DNA of 64,000 nt from Clostridium paraputrificum (GTDB taxonomy: Bacteria; Bacillota; Clostridia; Clostridiales; Clostridiaceae): positions 556,501 through 620,500 of the forward strand of contig NZ_UAWH01000014.1 of assembly GCF_900447045.1 (NCBI RefSeq), in the 5' to 3' direction. Below are positions 1-7,600 of the stretch, piece by piece. A model generated the notes under the pieces. The model worked only from the letters and a program-made list of their open reading frames with translations. It was not told the origin of the DNA and searched no databases. Both the position numbers and the translations under genes were made by a program. How positions within the stretch are numbered: position 1 is the first letter of the stretch; each line of letters begins with the position of its first letter.

Positions 1-191
1 ATCCAAATCCAGAACCACCAGTTGATACTCCAACTGAAAAACCAGGGGAGACTCCTGGACAAGGAAATGGTAGTGGAACTAATGGAACTGTTACAACTGG
101 AGATAGAAATAACGTATGGCCTATAGTAGCTGTAAATGGTATAGCTATGATGGTTGGTGGATTCCTATTTATGCTAAAGAAGAAGCATTAA
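1..191 (+). CDS. C-terminal end of a sortase-anchored surface protein (partial)
   Basis: The reading frame is open from base 3 and ends at TAA 189-191; the start lies outside the window. The visible 62 residues are a Pro/Glu/Gly/Thr-rich stalk, then TVTTGD, a hydrophobic segment of about 18 residues and the basic end KKKH. This is the three-part layout of a sortase substrate (recognition motif, membrane span, positive tail), with VTTGD standing in for LPXTG. The protein would be exported and covalently joined to the cell wall. Nothing here shows its function, since all ectodomains are off the left edge. It is followed at once by a strong terminator, so it ends a separate transcription unit from the PTS genes to the right. 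Confidence 0.75.
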   Translation, partial: PNPEPPVDTPTEKPGETPGQGNGSGTNGTVTTGDRNNVWPIVAVNGIAMMVGGFLFMLKKKH

Positions 192-213
192 TTTTGAAAT
201 AATAAAGAATTAA

Positions 214-270
214 GGGGCTGTATAAGGATAAGGTAAAAAACTTAATCTGATACAGCCCATTTTTATTTTT
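214..270 (+). terminator. Rho-independent terminator after the surface protein
   Basis: GGGCTGTAT near 215-223 pairs with ATACAGCCC near 250-258 across an A-rich loop, followed by a T-rich run. It starts about 20 bases after the stop codon of the partial surface protein. Confidence 0.85.
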
Positions 271-604
271 GTTAGTTATATACTAAAAAGTTATGTCTAT
301 TAGCAAACTACAAGAAGAACTTTTATTCTTCAGAGGTATTTTGAAAAGTATATTTTCGAAACTAAGAAAATGAAACATTAAATTCTAATGAACCGCAGTA
401 TAACGAATGATGAGATGAAGATAAATAAAATAATTGTTTAGCTTCTACTTGGTTTCTTGAAATTATTATTCCTTGGAACCTTGAAAGAGTCACATAGATA
501 AATATAGGATAAAATACATAAATTGTAATTAAAAATTACAAAACTTCTATCTTATATTAAATTCAATTATTATATATCATTAAGAATGTAAGAGGGAAGT
601 AATT
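271..604. other. Gene-free interval upstream of the PTS regulator
   Basis: No credible coding frame is seen. The one clear structure is a perfect inverted repeat, TTGTAATT-AAA-AATTACAA at 523-541, about 75 bases before the regulator start. It could be an operator or a small hairpin in the leader. No well-matched -35/-10 pair stands out, so a promoter cannot be placed here with confidence. Confidence 0.4.
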
Positions 605-617
605 GGAGGAGATTAAA

Positions 618-2654
618 GTGTTAAGTGGAAGAATGTTAAAGGTTATTGATTACTTACAAATTAATAATGAAACAACATATAAAAAGATTTCAATAGATTT
701 GGAAATAAAAGAGCGATACATTAGATATGACATAGATAGAATAAATGATTTCTTTCATATTAAAAATCTACCTTTAATAGAAAAGCAATCAAAAGGGTGT
801 ATTGTCTTTCCGAAGTCAATTGAAGTTTCTGATCTAACTAAAGAAAACGACTTCATTTATTCTCAAGAAGAAAGAACCTCTTTAATTTTATTAATTTTAT
901 TAATAGATAACCAAAGGTTAAAGATTAATAGATTAAGTAAGGATTTTCAAGTGTCAAGGTCAACTATTAAAAATGATATGAGTTTTATTGAAGGAAAATT
1001 ATTTGAGGAAGGTATAAAAATATCTTATACAGATAGATTTTTCTTAGATGGACCTAAAAATAAGAGAGTAGCCTTGATGACAAAGGAGCTTATAAAATAT
1101 GTTTATTTGCTTAAGGATGAAAATCTAAGTTTAAACACCTTTGAAGCATATGCAGTAGAGGTAATAGAAAAGGCTTTTGAGGGAGTATCTTTAAAGGAGG
1201 TAATTGAATGGATTGATGATTTACTTGAAAGTATGGATTGTATATTAAGAGAGGATTTCTATAAGTGGTATGTAGCAAATGTATTTACTGTAATATGGTT
1301 TGTAATTAGAAGTAAGGAGAATCCGTTAGAGTCAACAATTAATAGTGAGTACTCAGATAAGTACAATGAATTTATGAAAAAACTTGAAGCAATTATTAAT
1401 AAAGAGATTGATTATAAAAAACTTAAGGTACTTAATAGGCTGATTAATTATGTAAACAAAGATGTAGTACTAGATGGAGATTTTGATTTGATTTATATGG
1501 AAACTATAGTTTCTAAACTGATAGAAGCTATGTCCAAAGCTATGAATATTGATTTTACCAAAGATAGTATATTAATTGATGGACTGTCGAATCATATAGT
1601 CCTATTAATAAAAAGAGCTAAAGGTAGTATATACATTAACAATGAAGTACTCTCTATAATTCCTCAAAAGGATATTGTGGTAGTTGATACTTTAGCAGCG
1701 CTTATTAAAGATATCGAGGGATTAAGAGAAGTTACTGATTATGATGAAATATCATATTTAGCAGTTCATTTTATAGCTAGTATGAGACGCTTAACAAAAG
1801 CTACAAACAAGCAAGTATTATTAGTTTGTGGACATGGATATGGCAGCACTAATATGTTAAAGGAATCTTTACTAAATGAATACCAGATAGATATTGTTGA
1901 TATAATTCCAGTATATAAATTAACTAGTTATAGCAATTGGAATAATGTTGATTATATTATATCTACAACAAAACTAAATAATTCATGTATTAAAAAATAT
2001 GTTATCGTCAATCCGATATTATCCAATGATGATTATGCAAGTATTGATAGGCTTGGTATAGAAAGAAAGAGTACTGTATTAAATTACAACTCAATTAACG
2101 AAAAGTTAAATTTTTTAAAAGAAAAAGACAGAAGAAAGGTACTTGATATTATAAAAAATGAATTGGGTTATGGTAGTGTTATTACTTCTACGAGAGTTAA
2201 TAGTATTAGTGGTTTATTATCGGATGATTGTATAGAAATAATGACTGGTAATAATGGATGGAGGGAAGTAGTTAAAGAGGGTATTGGATTGCTTGAAAGA
2301 CAAAAATTTATAGATGAAAGATATGAAAAGGATATTATAAAGACGATAGAAAGTGTTGGATTTTATTCAGTTACTGATAATCTATTTGCACTTATACATG
2401 GTAGAGGGGATGAAGGAGTAAATCGTAGTTGTATGAGTCTGATTGTTAGTAATGAACCAGTGGAGTTTGGAGAAAAAAAGGTAAAAATAGTTTTTTGTTT
2501 AGCAAGTAAGGATAAAAAAGAGCACATTCCAGCTATGGTATTACTAATGAGAATGATAAAAAGTACTAGATTTATTGAAAGACTAGAGAATGCAAAGTCA
2601 ATAAAAGAAATTAAAGAAATACTATATGAAACAGAAATGGAGGTTGCTTTTTGA
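618..2654 (+). CDS. BglG/MtlR-type PTS-regulated transcriptional activator
   Basis: About 678 residues. Two N-terminal helix-turn-helix regions (roughly 1-60 and 85-150) are followed by PRD-type helical domains with histidines in LSNHI and AVHFIASM. Next comes an EIIB-like domain with VCGHGYGST (Cys near 404) and a C-terminal EIIA-like domain with LIHGRGD (His near 594). This is the architecture of MtlR/LicR-class activators, whose activity is set by PTS phosphorylation of the PRD and EII-like domains. GTG 618 is chosen as start because GGAGGAG at 605-611 lies 6 bases upstream; a TTG at 603 would overlap that site. The gene abuts an EIIA gene (stop TGA immediately followed by ATG), so it probably activates the PTS and mannosidase genes in response to their substrate. 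The sugar is inferred from context only. Confidence 0.85.
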   Translation: MLSGRMLKVIDYLQINNETTYKKISIDLEIKERYIRYDIDRINDFFHIKNLPLIEKQSKGCIVFPKSIEVSDLTKENDFIYSQEERTSLILLILLIDNQRLKINRLSKDFQVSRSTIKNDMSFIEGKLFEEGIKISYTDRFFLDGPKNKRVALMTKELIKYVYLLKDENLSLNTFEAYAVEVIEKAFEGVSLKEVIEWIDDLLESMDCILREDFYKWYVANVFTVIWFVIRSKENPLESTINSEYSDKYNEFMKKLEAIINKEIDYKKLKVLNRLINYVNKDVVLDGDFDLIYMETIVSKLIEAMSKAMNIDFTKDSILIDGLSNHIVLLIKRAKGSIYINNEVLSIIPQKDIVVVDTLAALIKDIEGLREVTDYDEISYLAVHFIASMRRLTKATNKQVLLVCGHGYGSTNMLKESLLNEYQIDIVDIIPVYKLTSYSNWNNVDYIISTTKLNNSCIKKYVIVNPILSNDDYASIDRLGIERKSTVLNYNSINEKLNFLKEKDRRKVLDIIKNELGYGSVITSTRVNSISGLLSDDCIEIMTGNNGWREVVKEGIGLLERQKFIDERYEKDIIKTIESVGFYSVTDNLFALIHGRGDEGVNRSCMSLIVSNEPVEFGEKKVKIVFCLASKDKKEHIPAMVLLMRMIKSTRFIERLENAKSIKEIKEILYETEMEVAF

Positions 2655-3107
2655 ATGGAGTCTATTATAAAGAGGGAATGTATCGTATTTGATATAGATG
2701 AAAAAGAAAAAGAAAAAGCAATATTAGAATTAGTAAAAAAATTAAAAAATCAAGGGAACATTACAGATACAGAAATGTTTTTGGAAGATGTCTTAGCAAG
2801 AGAAAAATTATCACCAACTTCATTAGGAAATGATATAGGACTACCCCATGGAAGGACAGAAAACGTTTTAAAAACAGCTGTATGTTTTGGAAGATTAAAA
2901 AATAAAATATTGTGGAATGAGGAAACAGGAGAGTTTGCTCAAATAATAATATTAATAGCTGTACCTAGTAATGATGAGGAAAACACTCACATGAAGATTA
3001 TATCAAGATTAGCTAGAAAGCTAATGCATAAGGAATTTATAGATAAGTTATTTATTGGTGATAAGGAAGAAATATTTAATATATTAAAGGAAGGATTAGG
3101 TGAATAA
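2655..3107 (+). CDS. PTS fructose-family EIIA component
   Basis: 150 residues matching a single EIIA domain of the fructose/mannitol/nitrogen-PTS type. The phosphorylated histidine is His65 in IGLPHG. It accepts phosphate from HPr and passes it to EIIB in the cytoplasm. Its ATG follows the regulator stop without a gap, and EIIC starts 2 bases after its own stop, so regulator, A, C and B are co-transcribed and probably translationally coupled. Splitting the transporter into A, C and B polypeptides is common in fructose-like systems such as mannosylglycerate or fructoselysine-type PTSs. Family assignment is strong; sugar specificity is not visible. Confidence 0.88.
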   Translation: MESIIKRECIVFDIDEKEKEKAILELVKKLKNQGNITDTEMFLEDVLAREKLSPTSLGNDIGLPHGRTENVLKTAVCFGRLKNKILWNEETGEFAQIIILIAVPSNDEENTHMKIISRLARKLMHKEFIDKLFIGDKEEIFNILKEGLGE

Positions 3108-3109
3108 AA

Positions 3110-4171
3110 ATGGATTGGAAAAAAAGTTTAGCTACACTAAAAAAGCATGTATTGACAGGAACATCGCATATGATTCCATTTATAGTTGCAGGAGGTGTTT
3201 TATTTTCACTATCGGTTATGCTAAATGATGTTCCAGCAACACCAACTGAAGGATGGTTAGCAGGATTAGCAAAGATAGGGGAAGCAGGATTAACATTATT
3301 CATACCAGTTCTAGGAGGGTATATTGCGTATTCTATTGCTGATAAACCAGGTTTAGCTCCTGGTATGCTTGGTGCTTATTTAGCCAAAGAAGTAGGTGCT
3401 GGTTTCTTAGGCGGAATGGCTGCAGGGTTTATCGCAGGCTATGTTGTTAAGCAATTGAAGAAGATTAAATTACCAACTTCATTGAAGTCATTAGGATCTA
3501 TATTCTTATATCCATTAATAGGAACATTTGTTACTGGAGCTATTGTAATTTGGGTAATTGGAACACCAATTGCAAGCCTTATGGAAGGATTAACAAATTG
3601 GTTAGCTGGAATGGGAGATGCAGGTAAAATTCCACTAGCTACGATTCTAGGTGGTATGACAGCATTTGATATGGGTGGTCCTATAAATAAAGTTGCTACA
3701 TTATTTGCACAAACTCAAGTAGACACATTACCTTATTTAATGGGAGGCGTAGGTGTTGCTATATGTACTCCGCCAATAGGGATGGGACTAGCTACCTTAT
3801 TAGCTCCTAAAAAATATAATACAGAAGAAAAAGAAGCAGGTAAAGGTGCTCTTTTAATGGGATGTGTAGGCATTACAGAAGGTGCAATACCTTTCGCAGC
3901 AAATGATCCACTACGTGTTATTCCATCAATTATGGTAGGAGCTGCAGTAGGAAATATTATACCATTTTTACTTGGGGTACTAAATCATGCTCCTTGGGGA
4001 GGTCTTATAGTACTACCAGTAGTTGAGGGTAAAATTGGATATATTATTGGCGTAGTTGTAGGGGCATTTGTAACTGCAATAATGGTTAATTTGCTTAAGA
4101 AGGAAAACACTAATAATGAGAAGATTAAAGTAGATGAGGAAGATTTTGAATTAGAGTTTGAAGAAGTATAA
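3110..4171 (+). CDS. PTS fructose-family EIIC permease
   Basis: 353 residues, almost wholly hydrophobic, with the fructose-family EIIC signature: an N-terminal amphipathic stretch, then GTSHMIPFIVAGG near residues 18-30. Later come FDMGGPINKVA near 185-195, GITEGAIPFAANDP near 255-268 and HAPWGG near 293-298. It forms the sugar channel in the membrane; sugar is phosphorylated by EIIB during entry. The acidic C-terminal tail (EEDFELEFEEV) has no EIIB fused, and EIIB is the next gene. The start ATG follows the EIIA stop by two bases. Given the wall-anchored alpha-mannosidase downstream, mannose or a mannosyl disaccharide is the most likely substrate, but this is inference. Confidence 0.9.
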   Translation: MDWKKSLATLKKHVLTGTSHMIPFIVAGGVLFSLSVMLNDVPATPTEGWLAGLAKIGEAGLTLFIPVLGGYIAYSIADKPGLAPGMLGAYLAKEVGAGFLGGMAAGFIAGYVVKQLKKIKLPTSLKSLGSIFLYPLIGTFVTGAIVIWVIGTPIASLMEGLTNWLAGMGDAGKIPLATILGGMTAFDMGGPINKVATLFAQTQVDTLPYLMGGVGVAICTPPIGMGLATLLAPKKYNTEEKEAGKGALLMGCVGITEGAIPFAANDPLRVIPSIMVGAAVGNIIPFLLGVLNHAPWGGLIVLPVVEGKIGYIIGVVVGAFVTAIMVNLLKKENTNNEKIKVDEEDFELEFEEV

Positions 4172-4191
4172 ACATGGAAGGAAGATTGATT

Positions 4192-4500
4192 ATGAAAGTT
4201 GTTGGAGTAACATCATGTCCATCAGGAGTTGCACATACTTATATGGCAGCAGAAGCGCTAGTTTTAGCAGGTAAAAAACATGGAGTTGAGGTTATTATTG
4301 AAACTCAAGGGGGCGCAGGAATAGAAAATCCTTTAACTAAAAAAGATATAGGTGAAGCAGTATGTGTGATATTAACTAATGATGTCTCAATTAAAGGAGA
4401 AGAAAGGTTTAAAGGTAAAAAGGTTATAAAAATGGGTGTGTCTGATGTGATAAAAAGAGCAGATGCATTAATAGAAAAGATAGTGAAAAAATTTAGCTAA
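4192..4500 (+). CDS. PTS fructose-family EIIB component
   Basis: 102 residues. The N-terminus MKVVGVTSCPSGVAHTYMAA is the standard EIIB-Fru opening, with phosphorylated Cys9 in the P-loop. It transfers phosphate from EIIA to the sugar bound by EIIC. I start it at ATG 4192, where GGAAGGAAG (about 4177-4185) gives a well-spaced ribosome site; an upstream ATG at 4174 would add six residues that the family does not have. It closes the A-C-B set and is followed by a hairpin before the mannosidase gene. Confidence 0.9.
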   Translation: MKVVGVTSCPSGVAHTYMAAEALVLAGKKHGVEVIIETQGGAGIENPLTKKDIGEAVCVILTNDVSIKGEERFKGKKVIKMGVSDVIKRADALIEKIVKKFS

Positions 4501-4521
4501 TATTAAAGATTAGTCAATTAT

Positions 4522-4568
4522 TTAGAAAGTAGATATAGGTAATAAAATTATTGTATCTACTTTCTTTA
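4522..4568 (+). terminator. Hairpin between EIIB and the mannosidase gene
   Basis: AAAGTAGATA pairs with TATCTACTTT around an 18-base loop, followed by a weak T-rich tail. It is likely a partial terminator or processing hairpin separating PTS and mannosidase expression. Confidence 0.6.
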
Positions 4569-4645
4569 TTAGTACTAGATGAGACGATTTTCGTTATGTG
4601 GTCATAGAAGCTAAATAAATTAAATATAGAGAAAGGAAGAAAAAA

Positions 4646-7600
4646 ATGAAAGTTAAGAGTAAAAAAATACTTACGACTTTATTAGTAACGGCTTTTACTG
4701 TTTCAACAATGAATTGTACTACTGTTTTTGCAATGGTAGATAAGTTTATTCCAGAAAAACAAGGAAAAAAGGTTCTATTTGAAACATCTTTTGAAGATAA
4801 TGAAGAAAATAAAGAATTTTTAGAGACAACTATTGATAATACAAAAGGAAGTATTAATGTATCTGGTCTTGAAGAACCAGTTTTTATTGATGGAAGCATA
4901 AACAACAAAATTATAAAATCTAGTATTAAGTCATGCAAATCGCATAATGATAATGAAATTGCACAAAATTTATTTGATGATTCAACAAATACAAAATTTT
5001 TAGCTTATAATGGAAGCGCTATAAATGAATCAAATCCAGTTTGGGTTTCATTTGAAGTTAAAGATAAAGTAAAGGTGGATCGTTATCAAATTGTATCAGC
5101 TAATGATTCGCCAGAGCGTGATCCCAAGAGTTGGAATTTATTTGGATCAAATGATGGAGATGAATGGACAAAAATAGATTCACAAACAAATCAAGTTTTT
5201 AACAAAAGATTTGAGCGAAAAGAATATAGGATAGAGAATCCTTCAGAATATAAGTTCTTCAAGATAGTAATTAATGAAATAGCAGGCAGTAATCGTACTA
5301 TGGGGCAATTTTCAGAATTAAATCTTGGAACTGGTATAAAAGAAGATAATAATACTATTGAGAGTATGACAACAACTATTTCTAAAGGACCAACAGGAAC
5401 TTGGAATCAAGCTTCAGGTAAAGGATGGAGTGGAACTAATGCTTTAAAAGTAGCAGGTACCCATATAGGAAATGAAAGAGCTTATTCATATAATGTAATT
5501 TATGAAGATTTAAATATAAAAGTAAAAGAAAACACAAATTTAAGTTATAAAATTTTTCCTAGTATGATTGATGAATCTGATTATGATTATGATTATACAC
5601 AAATGCATATTGCAGTTGATGTAGAGTTTACAGATGGATCATTTTTAAGTGAGTTAGGAGCAATTGATCAATATGATACTAAATTGAATCCTCAAGCACA
5701 AGGAGATAGTAAGATATTAACAACAAATCAATGGAATTATATAGCAAGCAATATAGGAAGCGTTGCAAAGAATAAAACTATAAAAAATATTCTAGTTGCA
5801 TATGACAATGATGAAAACACTAAGTCTAATGATGCTGAATTTAAAACATTTATAGATGATATAGAAATTTATAATGAAAAGTTGGTTGAATTTAAGCATA
5901 AATCTGATTATGTAAATATTTTACGTGGAACGAATGATTCACCAAGTTTTTCACGTGGATTAACTGCACCAGCAGTAACAGTACCACACGGATTCAACTT
6001 TTTTGTGCCAGCTACAAATGGAGATGATAACAAAATTTACAATTATCAATTAAATGGTAACACATTTAAACATATTACTATATCACATGAACCATCATAT
6101 TGGGTTGGAGACCGTGGAACATGGCAATTTATGATTAACACTTCAATAGATATTGGAAGTGTTAATAGTGGAGATGAAATTAATTCGTCTGCACGTCAGG
6201 CTGAATTTTCACATGATAATGAAATAGCAAAAGCACATTATTATTCAGTAACTTTTGATGAAGGTTCTAATGCAAGTAATTCACAAATGGAGGTTACTCC
6301 AACATTACATGGAGCTGTTTCAAGATTTACATTTGATAAAGATTCAGAAAATAGAAATATAATATTTGATTCTACAAGAGCCTCTGGAACATTAAAATAT
6401 AATAAAGATGGAAGTTTTGAAGCGTCAAGTAATCATACTAGTAATGGTATGCAGACAATGTATATATATGGTGAGTTTTCAGAAAAGCCCGTATCTACAA
6501 TAGTACAAAACTCTAAACAAGGAATTGCAAGCTTTGATAGTGATGTTGTTGAATTAAAACTTGCTACTTCATTTATAAGTATAGATCAAGCTAAAAAGAA
6601 TCTTGAACTTGAGATTGGTAAAAATGATGATTTTAAGTCAATATTTAAACAAGCTCAAAACACTTGGGATGAGACTTTAGATACTATAGATGTTAAAGGA
6701 GCTACTAAGGATCAATTAACAACATTATATTCAAATTTATATAGATTAAATGCTTATCCTAATTTATTATCAGAGAATGCTGGAACAAATGATGAGCCGG
6801 TTTGGAAATATAAATCTCCATATGGAAACCATGATGTTGTAGATGGAACATTATATTATAATAACGGTTTTTGGGATACTTATCGTACAGCATGGGCAGC
6901 ATATGGATTATTTACTCCAGAAAAAGCTACAGAATTATTAGATGGATTAGTTCAACATTATAATGATCAGGGATATGTACCAAGATGGATTGCACCTGGA
7001 GGTACTAATTCAATGGTTGGTACAAGTTCAGATATTATTTTTGGTGATGCCATTGCAAAAGGAATAGAATTTGATTGGCAAAATGCTTATGAATCTGCAA
7101 TTAAAAATGCAGCAGTTGCAGTGGATTCCTCAAATTTAACGAATGGTGGACGTGCACAATTGAATACATCTATATTTGAAGGATATACAGCACATAATAT
7201 ACAACATGAAGGTTTTTCGTGGTCAATTGAAGGATATATAAATGATTATGGAGTTTATAAATTAGCTAAGAAATTAGGTTATGAAGATGAAGCAGCGTAC
7301 TATTTAAACAGAGCACTAAATTACTCTAAGTTGTTTAAATCTACTGGTGATAGTGTAGAAGATAAGTGGTTAAGAGGAAAGAATGCTAATGGAGATTGGT
7401 CATACTCTGATGAAGAATTTAATCCTTTCTTCTGGGGAGATGATTACACTGAGACAAATGCATTTAATATGTCAGTTTCTGTACCTCATGATGGTCAAGG
7501 ATTGGCTAATTTATATGGTGGTAGAGCTGCATTAGGAGAAAAGCTTGATACTATTTTTGAAACCAATGGAGACTATTGGGGATATGGAGCGGAAGAAAGT

